Shown one piece after another: positions 7,309 through 14,679 of a stretch of 15,937 nucleotides of DNA. The notes under the pieces are model-generated. The model had not been told where the DNA came from. It worked only from the letters and a program-made list of their open reading frames with translations, and made no database searches. Origin of the DNA: an uncultured Acidimicrobiaceae bacterium (GTDB lineage Bacteria; Actinomycetota; Acidimicrobiia; Acidimicrobiales; Microtrichaceae); contig CALMLJ010000617.1 in the NCBI GenBank assembly GCA_937868025.1, forward strand, positions 1 to 15,937. The letters are read 5' to 3'. Numbering within the stretch: position 1 is the first letter of the stretch; every line of letters starts with the position of its first letter. The translations under genes and the position numbers were made by a program.

Positions 7309-8486
7309 CGGCGCTCTCCCACCGCGGCCGCCACGAACGTCGCGACCTGCGCTGCTTCGTGGTCGGTGGTGTGCGCGGTGACATACGTGTGTCCCGCAGC
7401 GACCAGGCGCGCTCGCAGTGTCGTATCGGTGCGCAATCGCTCGAGTGCGGCCACCGCGGCATGCGCGTCGTCGGGCGGGATGAGCAGGCCACGGTCGCCG
7501 TCGCCGAGCAGCGAGGCGACGCCGCCCACCGCCGTGGCGACGATCGGGATCCCGGCTGCCATCGCCTCGAGGAGGACCTGCGGCTGCCCTTCGGTCCTCG
7601 ACACGTGGACGAGGGCGTCAGCGGCGTCGTATTCCGCTCGAATGCCGGCGCCGTACGGGACGCTTCCCCGCAATTCCAGGCGATCGTCGACGCCGAGCAG
7701 GCGACGACGGGCCGTGAGGTCGCCCTTCAGGCTTCCGGCGCCGACCGCCCGCAGCCGCCACCCGTCCCACGCGTCGCCGAGCCCGGCGGCGATGTCGGCC
7801 AGAAGCAGAGGGTTCTTCTCGGGATCGAGTCGACCGACGGAGAGGGCACGCGCCGACGGCTCCCACGGAGTCGGTGGCGCCGGCTGCACGATCTGGTCCG
7901 CGTCGACCAGCGAGAACGAGACGTCGAGCAGCGCGGCGGACCGGCGGTAGCGGTGGGCGAGATCGCCACCGGTGACAATCGTCGGCAACCGGCGAGCGAG
8001 TCGCTGCCAGGCCAGTTCCAGACCGTGGGCCGTCGCCAGCACGAGAGGTCGCGTGCGCGGCGACGCACGCGGCGCCAGGTAACCGGGCAGATACTGGCGC
8101 ACGCCCAGCACCACGGGGAGTCCGCTGCGGCGAGCGTCGCGGACCAGGGCGGTGGCGAGGGGGTGCGGCCCGAAGACCAACAGCGCGTCGAGCGAACCCA
8201 GAACTGGATTCCACGCGGCACGGCTGGGGCGGAGTGCCCCTGCGACGGCGCTGACGTCGGCCAGCGACCTGTAGTCGGGCAGTGCGACGAAGTCGGCCTC
8301 GTCACGTCCGAGTGTGGCCACAGGAGCGTCGACGTGGCCGTGCCGCCCGAGCACGACGAGGTGGCCCACCTGGCGACCCACGGCGGCGAGGAACCGCACG
8401 AACGCCGTATCGCACATCCACCCATCCGGATCCGACTCGTAGCGGAGGTCGGCGTACACCCCGAGGCGCAGCCCCGCCGACTCCAT
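7305..8486 (-). CDS. Glycosyltransferase family 4 (GT-B fold)
   Basis: A 393-residue GT-B enzyme. The N-terminal half (1-200) is divergent, as expected for an acceptor domain. The C-terminal half has the donor-binding pattern: SVGRLDPEKNP (216-226), AVGAGSLKGDL (248-258), and SRTEGQPQVLLEAMAAGIPIV (296-316) with the E-x7-E pair E299/E307, then VGGVASLLGDGDRGLLIPPDD (320-340). It likely adds one sugar to the lipid-linked repeat on the cytoplasmic face. Its ATG overlaps the upstream methyltransferase stop as TAATG. No signal peptide or membrane helix is apparent. Donor and acceptor are unknown; it does not look like a known nonulosonic acid transferase. Confidence 0.88.
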   Translation of the reverse strand: MESAGLRLGVYADLRYESDPDGWMCDTAFVRFLAAVGRQVGHLVVLGRHGHVDAPVATLGRDEADFVALPDYRSLADVSAVAGALRPSRAAWNPVLGSLDALLVFGPHPLATALVRDARRSGLPVVLGVRQYLPGYLAPRASPRTRPLVLATAHGLELAWQRLARRLPTIVTGGDLAHRYRRSAALLDVSFSLVDADQIVQPAPPTPWEPSARALSVGRLDPEKNPLLLADIAAGLGDAWDGWRLRAVGAGSLKGDLTARRRLLGVDDRLELRGSVPYGAGIRAEYDAADALVHVSRTEGQPQVLLEAMAAGIPIVATAVGGVASLLGDGDRGLLIPPDDAHAAVAALERLRTDTTLRARLVAAGHTYVTAHTTDHEAAQVATFVAAAVGERR

Positions 8487-9019
8487 TACGTCGGCTTCAC
8501 GACCCGGAGCACGAACGTGAGTTCGTCCAACGGCATGATCGGGGCCAGGTAGGACTCGTAGCGGTCGACATTGCGGTTCGCGTACTTCGCCACGATTGCC
8601 TTCGGGCCGCGGCGGGGGAACCGCTCGTTATAGACGACCGACTCCACGGCGAACCGTGCCGACGAATAGCCGTAGCGGGAGCTGAACGGGTGCGCGGGAT
8701 CGAAGTAGGCGAACGACTCCGGGGTGAACGCGTGCAGGTGGGTCGGATCGCCCGCCGCCCAACGGGAGCGGAAGTACGGGACGTCGATCCGCACCCGGCA
8801 TCCGTCGCGGCCGAGACGATGCAGCTCCTCCATGGTCGCAACCACGTCGACGAGGTGCTCCAGCACGTTGTCGAGCGAGATGTCGTCCGCGCTGTCCTCG
8901 TCGAACGGGTACGGGTAGCGGTTCAGGTCGTGCACCACGTCGACGCCGGGGAACGGCCCGATGTCGACGCCGACGGCACCCGGCCGTTTCGATGTGCCAC
9001 ATCCGAGATCCAGGATCAT
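8486..9019 (-). CDS. Small class I SAM-dependent methyltransferase
   Basis: A 177-residue methyltransferase beginning directly with motif I: LDLGCGTSKRPGAVGVDIG (residues 3-21), then DNVLEHL (50-56), where a strand-4 motif is expected, and DVPYFRS...DPTHLHAFTPESF further on. This compact layout is common in capsule and O-antigen loci. The substrate is unknown; a sugar or glycan end is plausible. The start at 9019 is supported by the four-base overlap with the upstream GT4 stop and by a near-perfect AGGAGGTG six bases upstream; the open frame continues to 10138 only as antisense-frame noise over the GT4. The stop is TAA. Intact. Confidence 0.85.
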   Translation of the reverse strand: MILDLGCGTSKRPGAVGVDIGPFPGVDVVHDLNRYPYPFDEDSADDISLDNVLEHLVDVVATMEELHRLGRDGCRVRIDVPYFRSRWAAGDPTHLHAFTPESFAYFDPAHPFSSRYGYSSARFAVESVVYNERFPRRGPKAIVAKYANRNVDRYESYLAPIMPLDELTFVLRVVKPT

Positions 9020-10260
9020 CGCGGCACCTCCTCCAAGAGCTGTTCGGACAGGACGCGGTAGCGCTTCACCGCTCGATCCGGCGTGTACGTCGCGGCGTAG
9101 CGGGACCGCGCCGCCGCGCCCATCTCGGTGCGCCGAGGTTCGTCGCCGAGGAGCTCGTCGACCGCCGCAGCCAACCCGACGGAGTCGCCCGGCTCGACCA
9201 GCAGACCCGTGACCCCGTCGTCGACGAGCTCCACGGTGCCGGCGACCTTGCTGGCGACCACGGCGACACCGGCCGCCATCGCCTCGATGATGACGATCGG
9301 CAGGTCCTCGTGACTCACCGACGGGAGCACCACGAGGTCGGCCACGTCGTACAGGGCCCACGGATCTGGATGCGGTCCGAGGAAGGTCACCTGATCGACG
9401 ACGCCGAGATCGCCGGCAAGGCGAACGAGGTGCTCGTGTTCGGGGCCCGCTCCAGCGATCAGCACGCGGAGGTTGCGCCGCCGATCCTCCGAGAGGCGAG
9501 TGATCGCCTCGAGGAGGTAACGGTGCCCCTTTCGAACCTCGAGACGGGCGACGACGGCAATCACCACTGCGTGGGCATCGAGGCCGAGCGCGTGACGAGT
9601 CTCGGCGGCGGTCGTGCCGGGCGCGCGGGTCGCGACTCCATTGGGGAGTACCGCATGCTGGTCCGGTCGGAGCCCGAGGACGGAACGTAGAGCGACACCG
9701 GCCGCGACGGAGCCAGTGACGAAGCGGGTCACCGAACTCACGAGTATGCGGTCGACTGGATAGTCGAACCAGCGTCCCGGTCGGTCGTACCCGAACGCCA
9801 GATTGTTCACGACGTATACGACGACCGGCACCCCGGCGATCCGGCCGGCGATTGCTGCGGCGTTGCACGAGATCGCACCGGGGAGGCCCCCGTTGTTGAC
9901 GTGCAGCACGTCCGGCCGTTCGCGGCGCAGGAGGACGACCAGTCGGACGAGGTCGTACAGAAGACAGAGCTGGCGGAACGGCAACAGCGTGATCGCAGCT
10001 CGGATCAACCGCAGCGCGGTACCGGAGCGACCGCCGGTGAGCGCCTGCTTGATGTCGGCCGGATCGGGCAGGCGAAGTCCCGTGGCCTCGACGCCGGCCG
10101 GCAGGTGACGGGACAACCCCTCCTCGTACTCCGGCCAACGGCGGTAGGTGAACGCGAACGAGTCATTGCGCCCGACTGCATCCTCGAGCAGGAGCATGAG
10201 CGTCGTCTCACTGCCGCTGAACGAGTAGCAGTCGGTGTGGAAGTGGGTACGCACCGTCAT
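9016..10260 (-). CDS. Glycosyltransferase family 4 (GT-B fold)
   Basis: A 414-residue GT-B enzyme with recognisable halves. The N-terminal domain holds FSGSETTLMLLLED (residues 14-27) and PDVLHVNNGG (116-125). The C-terminal domain holds LPNGV (205-209), VARLEVRKGHRYLLEA (237-252), LIAGAGPEHEHL (267-278), and HEDLPIVIIEAMAAGVAVVAS (317-337) with the E-x7-E pair E318/E326. It likely adds a hexose or similar residue to a lipid-linked glycan. The ATG overlaps the upstream GT2 stop by four bases; no Shine-Dalgarno is seen, so translation is probably coupled. Donor and acceptor cannot be read. Confidence 0.9.
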   Translation of the reverse strand: MTVRTHFHTDCYSFSGSETTLMLLLEDAVGRNDSFAFTYRRWPEYEEGLSRHLPAGVEATGLRLPDPADIKQALTGGRSGTALRLIRAAITLLPFRQLCLLYDLVRLVVLLRRERPDVLHVNNGGLPGAISCNAAAIAGRIAGVPVVVYVVNNLAFGYDRPGRWFDYPVDRILVSSVTRFVTGSVAAGVALRSVLGLRPDQHAVLPNGVATRAPGTTAAETRHALGLDAHAVVIAVVARLEVRKGHRYLLEAITRLSEDRRRNLRVLIAGAGPEHEHLVRLAGDLGVVDQVTFLGPHPDPWALYDVADLVVLPSVSHEDLPIVIIEAMAAGVAVVASKVAGTVELVDDGVTGLLVEPGDSVGLAAAVDELLGDEPRRTEMGAAARSRYAATYTPDRAVKRYRVLSEQLLEEVPR

Positions 10261-11174
10261 CGCCGGCCCGGGGCGAGGTGACCGCGGGCGAGATCTCCGA
10301 CGCGGGCGGCGACGCTGGGAGCCACGAACAGCGACAGCGCTTCCATGGCCACTCGGGGCGTGCCGTGGATCGCGCCGCGGGCGAGGCGACGGGCGCTGCC
10401 AGGCCGGCCCTCCCGGGCCGCGACGTACGCCCGTTCGAGCTGCTGGCGTGCCCGGAGCCGCTCAAGATGCCGCTCCGCCTCATGACGCCCGCCGGTCCCG
10501 ACGCCGTCGGTCAGGGCCCGGCGCAACACCTCCTCGTAGGTCGCCCGCATCTCGGGGCGCTGGGTGAGGCCGCTGCTCGACACCCGGTAGAGCCAGGTCG
10601 GCCCCTGCGTGCCGTGGACCACGATGCCGTGTCGGACCATGCGGATCCACAGGTCCCAGTCCTCGGCGCCGGTCACGCCGTCGCGGAAGCCGCCGACGTC
10701 GTCGTAGTCGGCTCGGCTCACGAGCACCGAGCTGAACACGAAGTTCTCACGGAGAATCCTCGTCCGCTGTTGCCGCGCCGGTGGAATCGGGAAGCGGGCC
10801 CGTCGGGTCTTCACCGGGAGGGGTTCGCCCGGCCGCCAGGAGTAGGCGTCCGGCGACACGAGCCCGCCGCGGCGCTCGTGGATGGCCGCTGCGACGGCGA
10901 GGTGGTCGGGCAGCCACACGTCGTCGGCATCGACGAAGGCGAGGAGCGGCGCTGCGGTTGCCGCGACTCCGGCACGACGCGCCGCAGCTGGGCCCTGGTT
11001 GCCCTGTCGCACCACCCGCACGGGGGCAAGGGACGCCCACCGCTCGGCAACCGCCGTCGTGGCGTCCGCCGACCCGTCGTCCACCACCACGATCTCATCG
11101 GGGACGCGCGTCTGTGCGACCACCGACGCAAGCGTCGTGTCGAGCACCGGTGCAGCTTCGTAGGCGGGGATCAC
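10257..11174 (-). CDS. Glycosyltransferase family 2 (GT-A fold), first gene of the operon; start uncertain
   Basis: GT2 enzyme of 305 residues as read from GTG at 11174. Motifs: IPAYEA (2-7), VVVDDGSADAT (29-39), the metal-binding FVDADDVWLPD (80-90) and GAEDWDLWIRM (169-179), a complete GT-A signature set. The frame reads on upstream as QIAV before VIPAYEA, which is how the first beta strand of this family normally begins. No ATG, GTG or TTG occurs between 11174 and the in-frame stop at 11211-11213, so either the GTG is used and the strand is clipped, or an ATC at 11189-11187 initiates or replaces a lost ATG. It is the promoter-proximal gene of the minus-strand operon. Sugar specificity is unknown. 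Confidence 0.88.
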   Translation of the reverse strand: MIPAYEAAPVLDTTLASVVAQTRVPDEIVVVDDGSADATTAVAERWASLAPVRVVRQGNQGPAAARRAGVAATAAPLLAFVDADDVWLPDHLAVAAAIHERRGGLVSPDAYSWRPGEPLPVKTRRARFPIPPARQQRTRILRENFVFSSVLVSRADYDDVGGFRDGVTGAEDWDLWIRMVRHGIVVHGTQGPTWLYRVSSSGLTQRPEMRATYEEVLRRALTDGVGTGGRHEAERHLERLRARQQLERAYVAAREGRPGSARRLARGAIHGTPRVAMEALSLFVAPSVAARVGDLARGHLAPGRR

Positions 11175-11196
11175 GACAGCGATTTGGATGCGTTCG

Positions 11197-11202
11197 AGCC
11201 TA
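11197..11202 (-). promoter_or_regulatory. Possible -10 element for the minus-strand operon
   Basis: TAGGCT fits the actinobacterial TANNNT pattern. Transcription about seven bases downstream would begin at or next to the ATC codon (11189-11187) that marks the expected N-terminus of the GT2, as in a leaderless transcript. No clear -35 box is seen. The gap to the divergent gene is only 49 bp, so an operon promoter has to lie here or inside that gene. Confidence 0.22.
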
Positions 11203-11211
11203 CCGACTGCC

Positions 11212-11217
11212 TATCCT
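11212..11217 (+). promoter_or_regulatory. Possible -10 element, leaderless, for the methyltransferase pseudogene
   Basis: TATCCT (TANNNT) ends six bases before the ATG at 11224, the spacing expected when transcription starts at the first base of the start codon. No Shine-Dalgarno precedes the ATG, in line with a leaderless message. No convincing -35. Confidence 0.4.
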
Positions 11218-11223
11218 CGATCG

Positions 11224-11715
11224 ATGCACCCGAACGGCGTTCTCCTGTTCGGCCGGCATGTCCTGCCCCGAATCGAAGCCGGTGCCCACGTGCTCGACAT
11301 CGCTCCTGACGACGCCCCTCCACGTTCCGACGCGAGGTCGTGACGTCGGTGCCGTGGACAACGGCGGACCTCGGGTCCGAGGTCACCGATCACGGCCGCA
11401 ACCGGGGCGGCGGTGCCGTCGCTCTCCTCATGCCGTCGGAGTACGAGATCTCTGCAGAGACCGGATCGTTCGACCTCGTCGTCTCCGGGCAGGTAATAGA
11501 ACACGTCCCACGAGCGTGGACCTCGATGGCAGAACTCGACCGCGTCTGCCGTCCGGGGGAGGGCAGCGTCGTCACGATCGACCCCGTCGTCCTGGCCGTA
11601 CCACGAGGCGCCGATCGACTTCTGGCGGGCGTATCCCGAGGGAATGCGAGCGCTCTCGGAGGAGGCGGCCCTCGAGGCTTTCGACACCGTCACGATCGCC
11701 CGCACGCCACGCTGA
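11224..11715 (+). pseudogene. Frameshifted and 3'-truncated SAM-dependent methyltransferase
   Basis: Remnant of a class I methyltransferase read in three pieces. It opens MHPNGVLLFGRHVLP...VLDIAPDDAP from 11224. One base is missing in the C run at 11315-11318; restoring it continues into FRREVVTSVPWTTADLGS and SEYEISAETGSFDLVVSGQVIEHVPRAW, a typical strand-4 region. A second shift of one extra base near 11586-11590 must be skipped to reach SWPYHEAPIDFWRAYPEG and MRALSEEAALE, strongly conserved blocks in this family. The frame then meets TGA at 11713-11715, well short of usual length. The last 144 bases overlap the tail of the opposing GT2. As it stands the first frame stops after about 40 residues, so no functional enzyme is expected unless the sequence contains errors. 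Confidence 0.8.
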
Positions 11716-12630
11716 TACGAGGCCGATCAGGAATCCGATGCCCCACGGCAGGTGCATGAACGGCAGCACCACACCCGCCAGCGGCGTACGGGCGGGTCGC
11801 CCGTACGCGGCCCAACCGGCAACGACGGCGACGTAAGCGGCGAGCACGGCCCGGCGCCACGGGCTCAGCACTCCCAGCACCAGCGCCGGCGCCGCGAGTT
11901 GGCGCGGCGACAACGACCCCGGGTGGCGTCGAACCGTGATCGACCGGGACCGGCCGTAGCGGTAGAACTGGCGCGCGACGGCCGGCAGGCTGGACCGTGG
12001 CGTGTACGTGGACCGGATCGAGGGGTCGAACCAGATCCCACCGCGTGGCGCCATGCGGATGGCGAACTCCGCGTCCTCATTGACGCCGACGTCCTCGGCG
12101 TACCCGCCCACCGCACGGGCATCGACGGTCCGGTAGGCGCCGAGATAGACGGTGTCGACCCATCCGGGGCTCCCAGACGTGTGGAATCGAGCGGGGCCCG
12201 CTCCGATACGCGAGCCCATCGCCGCGGCGATCGCCTCTTGCATCGCGCCGGAGGCGACCGGCGTCATGCCGCCACCCACCATGGCAGCGCCGGTCGACGC
12301 CAGCGCGGCGACGCAGCGCTCGACGTAGTCGGGCTCGATGCGACAATGGCCGTCGACGCGGACCACGACATCGCCGACCGCGACGTCCAGCGCCGCGTTG
12401 AGCGCTGCCGCTTGGATCCGGCGCGGGTTGTCGAGGATCTGGACGTGCGGATAGGTACGGGCGATCTCGACGGTCCGATCGGTCGAGCCGCCGTCGACGA
12501 CCAGTACCTCGACGATGCCGTCGCACGTCTGGGCAGCGATCGCGTCAAGACAGGCGGCCAGGTGGAGCTCCTCGTTCAGGACGGGAACCGCGACGGTGAT
12601 GGTGGGGGGACTGGGCTTCTTCGAGGACAT
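11572..12630 (-). CDS. ExoA-like glycosyltransferase family 2 with C-terminal membrane segments; altered tail
   Basis: A 352-residue GT2 enzyme. Catalytic blocks: VAVPVLNEELHLAACLDA (13-30), VLVVDGGSTDRT (42-53), the metal-binding VRVDGHCRIEPDYV (90-103), GVNEDAEFAIRM (182-193), and QFYRYGRSRS (221-230), the Q-x-x-R-W-like region. Two or three hydrophobic stretches follow (about 247-275 and 285-305). This matches succinoglycan ExoA-type transferases, which act at the inner membrane face. Homology-like sequence ends at HLPWGIGFLIGL (293-304). Residues about 305-352 are arginine-rich antisense read-through of the methyltransferase remnant, so the natural C-terminus appears lost. The core domain should still fold. 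It is transcribed divergently from the acyltransferase gene, with 24 bp between starts. Confidence 0.85.
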   Translation of the reverse strand: MSSKKPSPPTITVAVPVLNEELHLAACLDAIAAQTCDGIVEVLVVDGGSTDRTVEIARTYPHVQILDNPRRIQAAALNAALDVAVGDVVVRVDGHCRIEPDYVERCVAALASTGAAMVGGGMTPVASGAMQEAIAAAMGSRIGAGPARFHTSGSPGWVDTVYLGAYRTVDARAVGGYAEDVGVNEDAEFAIRMAPRGGIWFDPSIRSTYTPRSSLPAVARQFYRYGRSRSITVRRHPGSLSPRQLAAPALVLGVLSPWRRAVLAAYVAVVAGWAAYGRPARTPLAGVVLPFMHLPWGIGFLIGLVSAWRAGDRDGVESLEGRLLRERSHSLGIRPPEVDRRLVVRPGRRGRS

Positions 12631-12639
12631 TCCGCCGCG

Positions 12640-12645
12640 ATGTTA
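12640..12645 (-). promoter_or_regulatory. Possible -10 element for the ExoA-like GT2
   Basis: TAACAT on the minus strand, nine bases before the ATG at 12630. It fits TANNNT and overlaps by two bases the plus-strand candidate for the acyltransferase, so the two divergent genes would share a promoter patch. No -35 is evident. Confidence 0.25.
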
Positions 12646-12649
12646 TGGT
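12644..12649 (+). promoter_or_regulatory. Possible -10 element, leaderless, for the acyltransferase
   Basis: TATGGT (TANNNT) ends five bases before the ATG at 12655, again the leaderless spacing seen at 11212-11217. There is no Shine-Dalgarno before this ATG. This supports 12655 as the start, where the protein begins just ahead of the conserved YRHDIQGLRAVAV block. Confidence 0.4.
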
Positions 12650-12654
12650 GCGGC

Positions 12655-14668
12655 ATGGGCCGGGGCCGGGAGGGTGGCGGTAGGTACCGGCACGACATCC
12701 AGGGGCTCCGCGCTGTAGCGGTCCTGATCGTCGTGGTCTTTCATACCGGCGTTGGGCTGTCCGGCGGCTTCGTCGGAGTCGACGCCTTCCTCGTGATCTC
12801 GGGCTTCGTCATCGCCGCGCTGCTCCGGCGGGAACTGGCATCGACCGGAACGATCTCCCTCCGGGGGTTCTACGCCCGACGGATCCGCCGCCTTCTCCCG
12901 TCGCTGTCCGTGATGCTCGTCGCCGTCGTACTCGCAGCGATGCTGCTCGAGAGTCCGCTGGGTCGACAGCAGTCAACCGTCCGCACCGCCATCGCTGCCT
13001 CGTTCTCCGGAGCGAACCTGTGGCTCTTCGCGCGAGGAACGGGATACTTCACGCCGGACGAGTCGGCGAACCCACTACTGCACACCTGGTCGCTGTCGAT
13101 CGAGGAGCAGTTCTACCTGCTCCTTCCGGCGCTCCTCCTCGTCCTGTGGCGCATCGACCGGCGACGCTCGGCCGGCACGCCCGGGTTCGTTCCGGCGGCC
13201 GGCCTCGCACTGCTCGGGGCGGCGTCGTTCGCGCTCTCGTGCGCGTTCGCCTACCACCTCGGGCCGGCGATGCAGGTGACCGATCCGGAACGGTTCGGGT
13301 TCTACCTCCTCCCGACCCGGGTGTAGGAGTTCGTGGCCGGCATCGGCCTGGCGTTCGTCATCGAGCGATGTGCGGCGTGGCACCCCGCGATCGGCGCCGC
13401 GGTCACGACCGCCGGAGCCGTCGCCGTGCTCGGTGCGGCGATCCTGTTTGACGACGCGACGCCGTTCCCCGGGTACCTCGCCGCCGTGCCCGTCGTCGGA
13501 ACGGCGGCCATGATCGCCGGTGGCGCGTCGGGCGGGTTCACGGCCCGGTGGCTCGGTTCTCGTGCGCTGACGTGGATCGGCGACCGCTCCTACGGGTGGT
13601 ACCTGTGGCACTGGCCCGTGATCGTGTTCCTCCGACTGGTCGCGCCCGACCGCCCTGCGCTGCTCGTCGCCGGGGCGGTCGGCGCGCTCGGGCCGGCGGC
13701 CCTGTCCTACCGATTGATCGAGCGACCGATCCGGATCGCCCCGTCGCTGAACGGCGGTCGCCTCACTCGTCTGGCGTTTGCCTGTGCGCTCGTGCCGGCG
13801 CTGCTCGCCGGGGGCGTCCTGGCCGGCGCCTCGGTCCGGTGGGGCATCGACACGCCACCCGAGTGGGCCGACCAGCGCCTCGCCACTCGCGAGCGGTGTG
13901 GCGATGAGCCGACGGTCGCCTGGAACGAGGACTGCCGATTCAGCGTGGACGATCCGAAGGGCGTCATCGTGCTCATCGGGGACTCCCAGGCCGACTCGCT
14001 CAGCGACGGCTTTGTAGAGGCGGCGAACCGTCTCGGGTACGACGCCGTCGTCTGGTTCGAGTCCGGCTGTCCGGCCCTCCTCGGCCGCCCGGCGACGTAC
14101 TCGGACCGGTGTCCGGTCTGGCAGGAGAGTACGGTCGAACTCGTCCACCGGCTCCGACCGGCGCTCGTGGTGGTCGCGAACCTGTCGACGCGCTACGTCC
14201 ACGCATCGGACCCCGGCGGCGCGCAGTGGCAGGCGATACGCGACGCGGGCGGGCTTCCCACCACTGACCGCAACAGTGCGGTCCAGGCGTGGACAGAGGG
14301 GCTCGGCGCGCTTGTCGACGAGTTCGCAGAGCTGGACGTTCCCACGCTCCTCGTATCAGTGCCGCCCGAGTACCCACGGGCGTTCGACGAGGGCACGTCG
14401 CTCTTGAGGGGGACGCCGGACCCGCCGGTGATCACTCGTGATTCCATGGACCGCTGGCGTGATCCAGCGGTCGACGCGGAGGCGACCGTAGTCGAGCGTC
14501 GCCCCAGCGCCTCGGTGTACGACCCGGCGGTGACGCTGTGCACGGCCCGGGACTGCACGCCCGCCGACGCCGAAGGCTGGTGGTACATGGACAATCAGCA
14601 CCTGAACCCTCGAGGCAGCCGGATGCTGGTGCCGTCGCTGGTCGTGGCGATCGAGAGCGCCCTGGTGC

Positions 14669-14679
<11 letters not shown>
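12655..14679 (+). pseudogene. Membrane acyltransferase-3 / SGNH hydrolase fusion interrupted by an in-frame TAG
   Basis: OafA-like O-acyltransferase gene of 675 codons with one internal stop. Before it: YRHDIQGLRAVAV (11-23), FHTGVGLSGGFVGVDAFLVISGF (29-51), RRIRRLLP (75-82) and NPLLHTWSLSIEEQFYL (139-155), the acyltransferase-3 hallmarks. Codon 224 (13324-13326) is TAG inside LLPTRV-stop-EFVAG, where the family has Trp (TRAWEL-like), so a TGG to TAG change is the simplest cause. After it the same frame continues with WIGDRSYGWYLWHWPVI, more membrane helices, LIERPIR, then an SGNH domain with GDSQA (Ser444) and DNQHLN (Asp646, His649). Such enzymes acetylate surface glycans. AGGAG at 13325-13329 and GTG at 13333 could allow weak restart. 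The 3' end overlaps uvrA by 11 bp. Confidence 0.85.

Noticed and set aside
5803..7950. 715-residue plus-strand open frame
   Set aside because: It is antisense to the flippase and GT4, has low-complexity Arg/Glu/His-rich composition with no domain, and arises from G+C bias. The minus-strand genes have clear motifs and coupled starts.
9020..10138. N-terminal extension of the small methyltransferase to 550 residues
   Set aside because: The extension is out-of-frame reading of the GT4 gene, Arg/Pro-rich. The ATG at 9019 has AGGAGGTG at good spacing and begins at motif I.
11300..11600. Programmed frameshifting in the methyltransferase
   Set aside because: There is no strong slippery heptamer or stem-loop, two opposite shifts would be needed, and the 3' end is missing anyway.
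11752..12654. Upstream extension of the acyltransferase frame
   Set aside because: It runs antisense through the ExoA-like GT2. The conserved acyltransferase-3 N-terminus begins right after the ATG at 12655.
13324..13326. Recoded TAG (Trp or pyrrolysine readthrough)
   Set aside because: uvrA ends in TAG in this same window, no readthrough element is seen, and one TGG to TAG base change explains it more simply.
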